Assembly (NCBI RefSeq): GCF_004011175.1
Contig: NZ_RQXX01000004.1
Span: 186,001 to 250,000 of the forward strand
DNA: 64,000 nucleotides
Source of the DNA: Mesobaculum littorinae
Lineage (GTDB): Bacteria > Pseudomonadota > Alphaproteobacteria > Rhodobacterales > Rhodobacteraceae
Reading direction: 5' to 3'
Shown here: positions 27,134-37,129 of the stretch, one piece after another
How positions within the stretch are numbered: the first letter of the stretch is position 1
How the letters are laid out: each line of letters opens with the position of its first letter
Program-made: the position numbers and the translations under genes
Notes under the pieces: model-generated
Database searches by the model: none
What the model was told of the DNA's origin: nothing
What the model saw: the letters and a program-made list of their open reading frames with translations, nothing else

Positions 27134-28857
27134 ACCGGCAGGCCGACGACGAAGCGCGCGCCCAGCGGTTCCGATGTCACGTCGGCGGCGGTGGGGCGGA
27201 TGTTCTCGGCCCAGATCACGCCGCCATGCGCCTCGACGATCTGCTTGGAAATGGCGAGCCCCAGGCCCGAGTTGTTGCCGAACTGGCCCTCGGGACGTTC
27301 CGAGTAGAAGCGGTTGAAGATCTTCGTCAACGCCGTTTCCGGGATGCCGGGGCCGGTATCCTCGACCACCACCAGCACGCGGTTTTCACGCCGCCGGACC
27401 CACACACGGATCGCATCGCCTTCGTCACAGAACGAAATCGCGTTGGAGATGAGGTTCACGAACACCTGCGCCAGGCGGCTTTCCAGGCCCTCGATCTCGA
27501 TCGCGCGGGACGGCAGGTCCGAGATGAACTCGATCCCCCGCGCCTCGGCTTCTTCGGTGAAATGGTCCAGCAGGCGCGACAGCATCGTCAAGAGATCGAA
27601 GCTCTCCTCTTCCTCCTTGACCAGTTCGCTGTCCAGCCGCGACGCGTTCGAGATGTCGCTGACCAGCCGGTCGAGCCGCCGCACGTCGTGGTCGATGACG
27701 TCCAGCAGCTTGTCGCGCTGCTCTTCCTTCTTGACGAAGCGCAACGATCCTACCGCCGACCGCAGCGAGGCGAGCGGGTTCTTGATTTCGTGCGCCACGT
27801 CGGCGGCGAATTGTTCGTTGGCGTCGATCCGGTCGTAAAGCGCCGCCACCATGCCGCGCAGCGCGCCCGACAGGCGCCCGATCTCGTCGGGGCGGCCGGT
27901 CAGGTCGGGGATCCGCACGCGGCTGGGCTTGACCTTCTTCGAGTTGCGGTCGCGCCCGATCTCGGCCGCCGCGGCCAGATCCGACAAGGGGTTGGCGATG
28001 GTCGAGGCCAGCAGCAGGCTAAGCCCGATCGATACGAGGATGGCGATGATGAACATCTGCAGCACCTGTTCGCGCTCGGTGCGCACCAGGTCATCGATTT
28101 CGCCGGCCGCGCTGGTCAGCGCCACGGCCCCGACGATCCGGTCGCCCTGCAGGATAGGGGTGGCCACGACGAAGATGGTCGATCCGTCGTTGTAAAGACC
28201 GGTTTCGACCTCGGTCACCCCCTGCAGGGTGCGCGCGACCACGTCGCGGGCCCGGCTTTCGGCGGCGTCGGGGGCCACGGGCGTCTCCTGCCATGTCAGG
28301 ATCGCGGCCAGCGCGTTCCACACCCGGTTCAGGAAATCGGTAATCAGCGTCGCGCCGTCGTCGCGTTCCAGCCCGCGGACGGGGGTCGCGCTGCGCGCCT
28401 CCCCCGCGGTCGAAGCGATCAGTGTCCGCGCCGGGTCGAAGACGAAGACCTCGGTCGTGCCGCCAAGGTCCAGCCCCCGCAGCGTGGCCTGCGCGTCGAT
28501 GCCGGCCTGCGGCAGCGACACGGCATCGCCCGCGGTGGCCAGCTGCGCCTCAAACACGTCGGCAACCAGTTCGGCCTCGGCCACCAGCCCGGTTTCGCGC
28601 TGGTAGACCAGGCTGTCGCGGAACGGGTTGAGATACAGCACCCCGGCCACCAGGACGAGGATGCCGAGAAGGTTGAAGGTGACGATCTTGCGCGCCAGCG
28701 GCGAGCGGTTCATCGCGCTGATGCCCCGGCGTTCGCGCTGCGCGCGCATCTCGCGTTCAAGCGTGGCGTCGGTGCCGACCCAGTCTTCGCCCAGCACGAC
28801 GTCGCCCTTCGCCGTGCGGCGGGGCTCGGGCCGTTCTATCCGCTCCGCCAGGCTCAT
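27130..28857 (-). CDS. chvG: Sensor histidine kinase ChvG
   Basis: A 575-residue membrane kinase. Membrane segments lie near 57-77 and 258-285, with a periplasmic sensor between them; a HAMP region and the HisKA box ADVAHEIKNPLASLRSA (phosphorylated H356) follow, then HATPase with NLISNAISFCDEGD and DTGPGIPETALTKIFNRF. ChvG/ChvI (ExoS/ChvI, BatS/BatR) systems sense acid and envelope conditions and link them to central carbon metabolism. It is the first of the four-base-overlap chain chvG-hprK-rapZ-manX and lies three bases after chvI. Confidence 0.92.
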   Translation of the reverse strand: MSLAERIERPEPRRTAKGDVVLGEDWVGTDATLEREMRAQRERRGISAMNRSPLARKIVTFNLLGILVLVAGVLYLNPFRDSLVYQRETGLVAEAELVADVFEAQLATAGDAVSLPQAGIDAQATLRGLDLGGTTEVFVFDPARTLIASTAGEARSATPVRGLERDDGATLITDFLNRVWNALAAILTWQETPVAPDAAESRARDVVARTLQGVTEVETGLYNDGSTIFVVATPILQGDRIVGAVALTSAAGEIDDLVRTEREQVLQMFIIAILVSIGLSLLLASTIANPLSDLAAAAEIGRDRNSKKVKPSRVRIPDLTGRPDEIGRLSGALRGMVAALYDRIDANEQFAADVAHEIKNPLASLRSAVGSLRFVKKEEQRDKLLDVIDHDVRRLDRLVSDISNASRLDSELVKEEEESFDLLTMLSRLLDHFTEEAEARGIEFISDLPSRAIEIEGLESRLAQVFVNLISNAISFCDEGDAIRVWVRRRENRVLVVVEDTGPGIPETALTKIFNRFYSERPEGQFGNNSGLGLAISKQIVEAHGGVIWAENIRPTAADVTSEPLGARFVVGLPV

Positions 28858-28860
28858 CCC

Positions 28861-29562
28861 CTATTCTTCGTTGTAGCGGTAACCGATGCCGTAAAGCGTC
28901 TCGATCGCCGAGAACTCGGTGTCGACGGTGCGCATCTTCTTGCGAAGCCGCTTGATGTGGCTGTCGATGGTGCGGTCGTCGACATAGACCTGATCGTCGT
29001 AGGCCACGTCCATCAGCTGGTCGCGGCTTTTGACGAAGCCCGGGCGTTGCGCCAGCGCCTGAAGCAGCAGGAACTCGGTCACCGTCAGCGACACGTCGCG
29101 GCCCTTCCAGGTGACGGCGTGGCGGGCGGGGTCCATCTTGAGCTCGCCGCGCACCATGACCTGGCTCGCCTCGGCCTCGGTCACCTCCTCGCCCGACAGG
29201 ACCTCCTGCCGGCGCAGCAGCGCGCGGATGCGTTCGACCAGAAGACGCTGCGAAAACGGCTTTTTCACGTAATCGTCGGCGCCCATGCGCAGGCCCAGAA
29301 CCTCGTCGATCTCGTCGTCCTTCGAGGTCAGGAAGATCACCGGCATCGACGATTTCTGCCGCACACGCTGCAGCAGGTCCATGCCGTCCATGCGCGGCAT
29401 CTTGATGTCGAACACCGCCATGTCGGGCAGTCGTTTCATGAAGGCGTCGAGCGCGGCCTGCCCGTCGTTGTAGGTCTCGACCTCGAAGCCTTCGGCTTCG
29501 AGCGTCATCGACACCGACGTCAGGATGTTCCTGTCGTCGTCGACCAGAGCGATCCTCGACAT
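28861..29562 (-). CDS. chvI: Response regulator ChvI
   Basis: A 233-residue OmpR-type regulator: receiver domain (about 3-118; acidic pocket D8-D10, phosphorylated D52 in [17 protein letters not shown]105-like KKPFS) and a winged-helix DNA-binding domain (about 140-232; [17 protein letters not shown]). It is the partner of ChvG. AAGGA precedes the ATG. It is divergent from pckA, a gene known to be under ChvI in Agrobacterium and Sinorhizobium. Confidence 0.94.
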   Translation of the reverse strand: MSRIALVDDDRNILTSVSMTLEAEGFEVETYNDGQAALDAFMKRLPDMAVFDIKMPRMDGMDLLQRVRQKSSMPVIFLTSKDDEIDEVLGLRMGADDYVKKPFSQRLLVERIRALLRRQEVLSGEEVTEAEASQVMVRGELKMDPARHAVTWKGRDVSLTVTEFLLLQALAQRPGFVKSRDQLMDVAYDDQVYVDDRTIDSHIKRLRKKMRTVDTEFSAIETLYGIGYRYNEE

Positions 29563-29606
29563 AGCTTCAATTCCTTGCTGCTCGAATTATTGGCCAATTT
29601 TGGGGC

Positions 29607-29635
29607 ATAATTCTGTGACGCACGGTCGGAATCAA
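29607..29635 (-). promoter_or_regulatory. Probable promoter of chvI
   Basis: Minus strand TTGATT (29630-29635), 17 bases, AATTAT (29607-29612). The start point would be near 29600, so the palindrome ATTGGCCAAT at 29589-29598 falls just after it and could be a repressor or autoregulatory site. Confidence 0.45.
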
Positions 29636-29745
29636 CACATAACTGAGAATCGGCCCACCGCGGCAGCCATAATAACGCCTTAAAATGGCAAAGATTGACT
29701 TAATTGCCTCACCCCCTGCGGCGGGACGGGCGGACACCTGCGACA

Positions 29746-29777
29746 GGTTGCGCTAACACCGCGCTGGTTGCGCTAAC
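29746..29777. promoter_or_regulatory. Tandem LacI-type operator-like repeats upstream of pckA
   Basis: GGTTGCGCTAAC occurs at 29746-29757 and again, base for base, at 29766-29777. The copies are 20 bases apart, about two helical turns. Each is close to a palindrome (GTTnGCGCnAAC type), the form of many LacI-family operators. A weak TATGCT at 29817-29822 could be the pckA -10 box; the repeats would then lie near -50 to -80, fitting an activator. Confidence 0.5.
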
Positions 29778-29931
29778 CTCCCGCCACGCCGCTATACGGT
29801 CGCGAAACGCCCGTGTTATGCTTTCCTCGATCGGCCGGTCGGCCGGGATCCCCAACCGCGGGCGCGGCCCCGCCCCCGTGGCGGGATCGCGACAGCAACG
29901 TGGCGGCATGCCCGCGAGAGGAGCACGGATA

Positions 29932-31530
<1,599 letters not shown>

Positions 31531-31544
31531 CCCACCCCATCGTC

Positions 31545-31569
31545 GCGCCCCCGCCTGCTGCGGGGGCGC
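31545..31569 (+). terminator. GC hairpin after pckA
   Basis: GCGCCCCCGC (31545-31554) and GCGGGGGCGC (31560-31569) form a ten-pair stem with loop CTGCT, 15 bases after the stop. The T-run is poor, so it may act as a weak or factor-assisted terminator. Confidence 0.55.
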
Positions 31570-31673
31570 CTCGTGCTGTCGTCGCCGCAGGACGCCGGTC
31601 AGGCCGCACAGAACGGCCGGGCAAATACTTGCGCCATACGGGCGGCAGGCCCCCCGATACGTGTGACGACCGG

Positions 31674-32426
31674 TCAGCCGGTCAGCCCGCGCCGGATCAG
31701 GTTCGCCCCGGCCACGATCAGCACGGCCAGCGTCGCTTGCCGGAACCGCCGCTGGTCCAGCCTGTCCTGCACCGCCATGCCCAGGGCCATGCCAACGGCC
31801 ACCGGCAGCAGCATCAGCGCCGACCATGGCGCGGTCTCGGATGTCAGCACGCCCGAGCGCAGGTGCGCCACGGTCAGCGTCACCGCCCCGATACCGTAGA
31901 TCACCCCCTGCACCTGTATCTGCATCCGCTTCGGCGTTTCGAGCGCGGTCAGGTACAACACCAGCGGCGGCCCCCAGACGCCGGAGAGACCGCCGACGAA
32001 CCCCGCGAAGGCCCCGACGCCCAACTCGGTCACGCGCCGGCGGCGCGGCGGGATCACCGGGCGCCACCCGGCCAGCTGCACCAGCGCGAAAAGCGTGACC
32101 GGCACGCCGAGGATCAGGTAGAGCGCCGCGACCGGCAGCACCGCCACCAGTTGCCCCGCGCCCAGGATGAACACCGCCGAGATCGCGATGTAGCGCCAGT
32201 GCTCGGCCGCCGCCGCCCGGGCGGGCCCCAGCCCGCCGCGCAGCGCCTGGTACCCGTTCGACGCCAGCGTCGGCAGGATCAGCAGCGCCAGCGCCTGCCC
32301 CGGCGGCAGGATCAGCGACAGGCCCGAGATCATGATCATCGGCATCGCGAAGCCCACCGCGCCCTTTACGAAACCCGCCAGCAGCGCCACCGCCGCCGCG
32401 GCCAGTAGTCCCGTGGGATCCAGCAT
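31674..32426 (-). CDS. TauE/SafE-family (DUF81) permease
   Basis: A 250-residue membrane protein with about eight hydrophobic helices. AGFVKGAVGFAMPMI and AGFVGGLSGVWGPPLVLYL are the two internal repeats typical of TauE/SafE transporters, which export or import small anions such as sulfite, sulfoacetate or other organosulfur compounds. The substrate is not known. GGAGGG precedes the ATG. It is convergent with pckA. Confidence 0.85.
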   Translation of the reverse strand: MLDPTGLLAAAAVALLAGFVKGAVGFAMPMIMISGLSLILPPGQALALLILPTLASNGYQALRGGLGPARAAAAEHWRYIAISAVFILGAGQLVAVLPVAALYLILGVPVTLFALVQLAGWRPVIPPRRRRVTELGVGAFAGFVGGLSGVWGPPLVLYLTALETPKRMQIQVQGVIYGIGAVTLTVAHLRSGVLTSETAPWSALMLLPVAVGMALGMAVQDRLDQRRFRQATLAVLIVAGANLIRRGLTG

Positions 32427-32615
32427 GCCCCAGCCCTCCTCTTTCGTCCGCGCGCCTGAAGATCCCTACCCTGCAGCGGGCCTAGGTGCACCCCCGGGCG
32501 CAGGTGCCCGCCCCGTCCCTTGTGCCCGTCCCATACCCCCGGGTCGACCTTCCGCGGCGGGCTGCACTGGCCAGACGGCCCCGGGTCGCCTAGGTTCTCC
32601 CCAAAGGAGACATGC

Positions 32616-34643
32616 ATGACCAACCCCCTTCTCGCCGATTGGACCGGCCCCTTCGAGATGCCGCCGTTCGAGACGATCAAGGACGAGGATTTCGAACCGG
32701 CGGTCGACGCCGCCCTGACCGAGGCCCGCACGGCTATCGAGGCCATCGCGGAAAATCCCGACGCCCCGACCTTTGCCAACACGATCGAGGCGATGATGCG
32801 CGCCGACGCCCCGCTGAACAAGGTTCTGGGCGTGTTCTACAACCTCGCCGGCGCCGACAGCAACGCCACGCGGCAGGACCTGCAGCGCACCTTCTCGCCG
32901 CTGCTGTCTTCCTATGCCTCCGAGATCTACATGAACGCCCCCCTCTTCCAGCGCATCGATACGCTGTGGCAGGAGCGTGACAGCCTCGAGCTCGACCCCG
33001 AGCAGCAGCGCCTGCTCTACCTGACGCGCCGCGGCTTCGTCCGGCAGGGGGCGCAGCTGGAAGGCTTCGCGCGCGACCGGCTGGCACAGGTGAAATCGCA
33101 GCTGGCCGTTCTGGGCACCGAGTTCACGCAGAACCTGCTGAAGGACGAATCCGACTGGATGATGGAGCTGTCCGAGGCCGATCTGGACGGCCTGCCCGAC
33201 TTCGTCGTCTCGGCCGCCCGCGCCGCGGGCGAGGAAAAGGGCGCCAAGGGCCCCGTCGTCACCCTGTCGCGGTCGCTGATCGTTCCCTTCCTGCAGTTCT
33301 CGCCACGCCGTGACCTGCGGCAGAAGGCGTTCGAGGCCTGGGCCGCCCGCGGCGCCAATGGCGGCGAGACCGACAACCGCGACATCGCCGCCGAAATCCT
33401 CGGCCTGCGGGAAGAGCGGGCGATGCTTCTGGGCTACGACGATTTTGCCTCCTACAAGCTGGAAACCGAGATGGCTAAGACGCCGCAGGCGGTCCGCGAT
33501 CTGCTGATGCAGGTCTGGACCCCGGCCCGCGCCGCGGCCGAGGCGGATGCGACGCGGCTGACCGCGATGATGCATGCCGACGGCGTCAACGGCGATCTGG
33601 AACCCTGGGACTGGCGCTACTACGCCGAGAAGCGACGCAAGGAAGAGCACGACCTCGACGAGGCCGAGCTGAAACCCTACCTGCAGCTCGACCGGATGAT
33701 CGAGGCCGCGTTTTCCTGCGCCAACCGGCTCTTCGGGCTTGAGTTCGAGCGGATCGACCCGCCGCTTTACCATCCCGACGTCCGCGCCTGGAACGTGACC
33801 CGTGACGGCCGTCACATGGCGGTGTTCCTGGGCGACTACTTCGCCCGGGGGCCCAAGAGGTCGGGCGCGTGGTGTTCGGCCATGCGCAGCCAGCAGAAGC
33901 TGGAGGGCGAGATCCGGCCCATCGTCGTCAACGTGTGCAATTTCGCCAAGCCGCCCAAGGGCGCGCCGGCGCTTCTGAGCTACGACGATGCGCGCACCCT
34001 GTTTCACGAGTTCGGCCACGCCCTGCACCAGATGCTGTCCGACGTGACCTACGAGTCGCTGTCCGGCACATCGGTGGCGCGGGACTTCGTCGAGCTGCCC
34101 AGCCAGCTTTACGAGCACTGGCTGGAGGTGCCGCAGGTTCTGGAGGAATTCGCCACCCACGCCGACACCGGCGCGCCGATGCCGGAGGCGCTGCGCGACC
34201 GCCTGCTGGCGGCGACGACCTACGACATGGGGTTCCAGACGGTGGAATACCTCGCCTCGGCGCTGGTCGACCTCGACTTCCACTCGGGCGAGGCTCCGGC
34301 CGACCCGATGGAGCGGCAGGCCGACGTGCTCGAGGAGCTGGGCATGCCCCAGGCGATCCGGATGCGCCATGGCACGCCGCACTTCGCACATATTTTCTCG
34401 GGCGACGGCTATTCGTCGGGCTACTACAGCTACATGTGGTCCGAGGTGATGGACGCCGACGCCTTCGCCGCCTTCGAAGAGGCGGGCGGCGCGTTCGATC
34501 CAGAGATGGCGAAGAAACTGGAACGGCACATCCTGTCGGTCGGCGGCACACGGGAGGCCGAGGAGCTTTATACCGAGTTCCGGGGACGGATGCCGGGGCC
34601 CGAAGCGCTGCTGAAGGGTCGCGGACTGGACAGCGCGGCCTGA
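32616..34643 (+). CDS. M3-family metallopeptidase (oligopeptidase A / Dcp type)
   Basis: A 675-residue cytoplasmic zinc peptidase that trims oligopeptides. The zinc site is H464-E465-F-G-H468 in TLFHEFGHALHQ, with E493 in ARDFVELPSQ as third ligand; the SGYYSYMWSEV stretch is the substrate-binding tyrosine loop. No signal peptide. Relatives are named dipeptidyl carboxypeptidase or PrlC; the two cannot be separated with confidence here. AAAGGAG lies six bases before the ATG at 32616; a second ATG at 32612 is out of frame. Confidence 0.93.
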   Translation: MTNPLLADWTGPFEMPPFETIKDEDFEPAVDAALTEARTAIEAIAENPDAPTFANTIEAMMRADAPLNKVLGVFYNLAGADSNATRQDLQRTFSPLLSSYASEIYMNAPLFQRIDTLWQERDSLELDPEQQRLLYLTRRGFVRQGAQLEGFARDRLAQVKSQLAVLGTEFTQNLLKDESDWMMELSEADLDGLPDFVVSAARAAGEEKGAKGPVVTLSRSLIVPFLQFSPRRDLRQKAFEAWAARGANGGETDNRDIAAEILGLREERAMLLGYDDFASYKLETEMAKTPQAVRDLLMQVWTPARAAAEADATRLTAMMHADGVNGDLEPWDWRYYAEKRRKEEHDLDEAELKPYLQLDRMIEAAFSCANRLFGLEFERIDPPLYHPDVRAWNVTRDGRHMAVFLGDYFARGPKRSGAWCSAMRSQQKLEGEIRPIVVNVCNFAKPPKGAPALLSYDDARTLFHEFGHALHQMLSDVTYESLSGTSVARDFVELPSQLYEHWLEVPQVLEEFATHADTGAPMPEALRDRLLAATTYDMGFQTVEYLASALVDLDFHSGEAPADPMERQADVLEELGMPQAIRMRHGTPHFAHIFSGDGYSSGYYSYMWSEVMDADAFAAFEEAGGAFDPEMAKKLERHILSVGGTREAEELYTEFRGRMPGPEALLKGRGLDSAA

Positions 34644-34653
34644 CTACAGCCGT

Positions 34654-34675
34654 CCGGGCCCCTTTCGGGGCCCGG
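34654..34675 (+). terminator. Hairpin after the M3 peptidase gene
   Basis: CCGGGCCCC (34654-34662) and GGGGCCCGG (34667-34675) form a nine-pair stem with loop TTTC, ten bases after the stop. No T-run. Confidence 0.5.
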
Positions 34676-34743
34676 TGGTGACGCCGACGGCGCTGTGTGG
34701 ATCTGCGTGCACGCTGGTTCCGGGTTGGGGACGCCTCCGGCGG

Positions 34744-34765
34744 GAGTATTTCGGAAGAGAAGAAA
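34744..34765 (+). repeat. Copy 2 of the intergenic repeat (GAGTATTT...AAGAGAAGAAA)
   Basis: Same element as at 12757-12778, here preceded by a short GC inverted repeat (GCCTCCGGCGGG). It is in the gap between the M3 peptidase gene and the convergent small gene. Confidence 0.5.
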
Positions 34766-34797
34766 AGGGGCGGGGCGCGAGGCGACCCGCCCTTGCG

Positions 34798-35046
34798 TCA
34801 GCTTGACCGGGGCGTGTCGACGCCTTCGAGGATGAGCCGCAGTTCGTCCGAAAGCGCGCCCTCGATCGACATCGCGTCGCCGGGCACGACGCCGGGGTCC
34901 TCTTCGTGGTCCTGAACCTGGCTGCGATCATGCAGGAAGGCGATGACATCGTCCCTGGCCGAGCCGTCCGGCAGGGCGGCGACAAGACGGATCAGCACCT
35001 TGCGCTGCGCGAGAAGCCGGCCTTCGAGGCTTGCATTGGATGGCAT
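34798..35046 (-). CDS. Small conserved-looking hypothetical protein
   Basis: An 82-residue, soluble, acidic protein (MPSNASLEGRLLAQRKVLIRLVAAL...). The ATG at 35044-35046 has GAGGGG upstream; a further in-frame start at 35061 is less likely. It has a helical N-terminal half and an EEDPG region. I do not recognise the family. It follows the gene at 35058-35387 directly, and the two are probably co-transcribed. Confidence 0.65.
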   Translation of the reverse strand: MPSNASLEGRLLAQRKVLIRLVAALPDGSARDDVIAFLHDRSQVQDHEEDPGVVPGDAMSIEGALSDELRLILEGVDTPRSS

Positions 35047-35057
35047 TGATCCGCCCC

Positions 35058-35387
35058 TCACAGCACGAGCCAGAGAACGACCAGCACGACCGCCACGACG
35101 GCGCAGGCGATGACGATCCCGCGGCCCGAAGAGCCGTTCTGCATCTCGGCCGGTGTCTCGCCGAAATCGGCCTCGGCCGCGTCGGCGCTGCCCTGATGCT
35201 CTTTCTCCGCGGACGTCTCTATCGCTTCGGCATGCGCCACCTGCGATTTCGTGGCCGGGGTGCCGCCGGCCTCGTCATCCGTTCCGAGTGGCGAGGCCGC
35301 GGGGTCGTTGGCGACGGCCTTGTCGCCCGCCTCGCCGTTGTCGATGCTCTTGCGCAGCCGATCGGGGTTTCCGGTGTCCTCAGCCAT
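35058..35387 (-). CDS. Hypothetical protein with one C-terminal membrane anchor
   Basis: 109 residues: a long hydrophilic Asp/Glu/Ala-rich segment (1-88) and a single hydrophobic helix (about 90-109, GIVIACAVVAVVLVVLWLVL) right at the C-terminus. It is a tail-anchored design. A GGGAGG site lies before the ATG. Family unknown. It ends 11 bases before the start of the next small gene. Confidence 0.65.
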   Translation of the reverse strand: MAEDTGNPDRLRKSIDNGEAGDKAVANDPAASPLGTDDEAGGTPATKSQVAHAEAIETSAEKEHQGSADAAEADFGETPAEMQNGSSGRGIVIACAVVAVVLVVLWLVL

Positions 35388-35488
35388 GGCGGGCCTCCCT
35401 CAAGATCCGTGGGTTTCGGAAGGACAAGCGCCATTGCTGCGTGGATGTTCCCGCACCCACGGTCCCTGGGCATGCCAGCGACGCCGGA

Positions 35489-36364
35489 TCAGACCGGATC
35501 CTTGTGGATGATCACGTCGGCCTGCGGGTAGCGGTCGAGGATCGCGTGACGCAGCCCCGCGCCGATGTCATGCGCCTCGGTCAGGGTCTGGGTGCCGTCG
35601 AGCTCGATATGCAGGTTCACGAAGACCCGGCTGCCTGCGGTGCGTGTCTTGAGGTCGTGAAAGCCGCGCACGCCCGGCCAGCTGCCGGCGATCTCCTCGA
35701 TCCCGGCGACCATCTCGGGCGAGGCGGCGCGGTCCATCAGCGCGTTCCAGCCGCCGAGCCAGATCCGCACCGCGCCGGTCAGAAGCATGGCCGCCGCGGC
35801 CAGCGCGACCACGCTGTCCACCTGCGTCAGCCCGAAGGCGGCCGAGGCCCAGAGCGACAGGATCGCGCCGACGTTGGGGATCAGGTCCCCCAGGTAGTGC
35901 AGGCGGTCGGCCAGCACCACGCGGTTGCCCGTGGCCCGCGCCACGCGCGTCTGCCAGGCCACCAGCGCCACGGTCAGCGCGACCGACAGCGCCATCACGC
36001 CCATTCCCGCGCCCTCGTCCGCGAGGGCGGGCGGAGCATCGCCCAGAAGCCGCGTCACCGCCGCCACCGCGATGGCCACGGCCGAGGCGAGGATGAAGAG
36101 CGACTGGCCCAGCGCCGCCAGATCCTCGACCGAGGAATGGCCGAAGGCGTGATCCTCGTCGGGCGGTCGCGCGGCATAGGCGATGGCAACCAGGCCGCCC
36201 AGCGACACGATGAGGTCGAGCCCGGAATCGGCCAGCGACGCGGCAACCGAAAGCGACCCCGTCAGGCCCAGCGCCCAGAGCTTGGCCAGCACGAGCAACA
36301 GCGCAACCGAGGCCGAGGCCCCGATCGCGGAGAGGTTCATACGTGTGGTGCTGCCGTCGGACAT
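35489..36364 (-). CDS. Cation diffusion facilitator (FieF-like)
   Basis: A 291-residue metal/proton antiporter of the CDF family with six helices. The transport-site acids D46 and D50 (SLADSGLDLIVSL) and the second pair in ADRLHYLGDLIPN (His and Asp) are present, giving the FieF-type DDHD site for zinc, iron or manganese. The C-terminal cytoplasmic domain (about 210-291) ends ADVIIHKDPV, as in FieF. No metal-responsive operator was seen upstream. Confidence 0.9.
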   Translation of the reverse strand: MSDGSTTRMNLSAIGASASVALLLVLAKLWALGLTGSLSVAASLADSGLDLIVSLGGLVAIAYAARPPDEDHAFGHSSVEDLAALGQSLFILASAVAIAVAAVTRLLGDAPPALADEGAGMGVMALSVALTVALVAWQTRVARATGNRVVLADRLHYLGDLIPNVGAILSLWASAAFGLTQVDSVVALAAAAMLLTGAVRIWLGGWNALMDRAASPEMVAGIEEIAGSWPGVRGFHDLKTRTAGSRVFVNLHIELDGTQTLTEAHDIGAGLRHAILDRYPQADVIIHKDPV

Positions 36365-36428
36365 GGGGCGCCCGGGATACCTCCGGCCCCCGCCGGCGGC
36401 AAGCCCCGCCCCGGCGGCACACCCCGCG

Positions 36429-36965
36429 TCATTCGCGCAGCTCGCCCGGCGCGACGCCCCAGATGCCGGCGGTCTGGACCCAACCGCGATAGCCGCCCGC
36501 GCGGATGCGGCACCAGTCGGGCACGCATTCGCCCAGGCGCGCCACGACGCCGCGTTCGGCCACGGCGCTGACCGGCGCGTCGGGCGCCGGGGTCGTGCGC
36601 ATCGGCAGCTCTTCGGCCTCGACCAGCACGGTGCGCACCCCCGACAGCAGCGAGTAATGCACCCAGCCGCCCGCGCCGTCGCGGTCGCGCACCCGGCGCC
36701 AGTGCCCGTGCTCGGCGGTGATCTCCAGCGGCAGGTCGCGGCGCTTGTAGACCCAGTCGATTCGGTGGGTCAGCGACGGTCCGCGCCGCACGTTGCCCTC
36801 GGACGCCTTGAGCGAGACGAATCGCGGCATCGGAAGGTTCGTCACCGGCCCGCGCTGGACCGTGGCATCGGCGGCCGCCGCCTGCTGGGCCCCGGCATCG
36901 CCGGTCAGAATGGTCAGTGAGAGGATCGTTGCCATGACGACCCCGAGTGCCCGCCTTACGCTCAT
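36429..36965 (-). CDS. Exported protein with two SH3-like domains
   Basis: 178 residues with a signal peptide (about 1-32, RRALGVVMATILSLTILTGDAGAQ). Two bacterial SH3-type repeats follow: about 50-115 (VSLKASEGNVRRGPSLTHRIDWVY...WVHYSLLSG) and about 118-175 (LPMRTTPAPDAPVSAVAERGVVARLGEC...GWVQTAGIWG). This architecture is common in periplasmic proteins that touch peptidoglycan. GGAGG precedes the ATG. It is divergent from the 2-hydroxyacid dehydrogenase gene. Confidence 0.85.
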   Translation of the reverse strand: MSVRRALGVVMATILSLTILTGDAGAQQAAAADATVQRGPVTNLPMPRFVSLKASEGNVRRGPSLTHRIDWVYKRRDLPLEITAEHGHWRRVRDRDGAGGWVHYSLLSGVRTVLVEAEELPMRTTPAPDAPVSAVAERGVVARLGECVPDWCRIRAGGYRGWVQTAGIWGVAPGELRE

Positions 36966-37129
36966 CCCGCGCCTCCGCTTGGTTCGCTTGCCTGTCGCAT
37001 TGCCCCGGGGCGCGTGTCCGTCTTGCGCGGATCGTCCCCGCCGGGGCCCGCGCCGCACATTGCGCCGGCCTCCGTTCCTTGCCACCTTGGTCACAGACCG
37101 CGTGCAAGGAAAGCAGGAGGAGGCCGGGC

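Larger units (their letters stand above)
29563..29931. promoter_or_regulatory. chvI-pckA divergent regulatory region (369 bases)
   Basis: No gene is supported here. The chvI half (29570-29705) is AT-rich by local standards and holds a likely chvI promoter and the palindrome ATTGGCCAAT (29589-29598). The pckA half is GC-rich and contains two tandem operator-like repeats (29746-29777). The pckA ribosome site GAGGAG lies eight bases before the ATG at 29932. Confidence 0.7.

Noticed and set aside
27019-29610. An 863-codon plus-strand frame opposite chvG and chvI
   Set aside because: It is antisense to two clear genes and has the low-complexity His/Asp/Arg composition of a GC-driven shadow frame.
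29704-29931. N-terminal extension of pckA
   Set aside because: The frame is open, but the residues do not look like PckA, the region contains the tandem operator repeats, and GAGGAG marks the ATG at 29932.
32466-34529. A 687-codon minus-strand frame opposite the M3 peptidase gene
   Set aside because: The plus-strand peptidase has an intact HEFGH site and a good ribosome site; the antisense frame has neither domain nor start signal.
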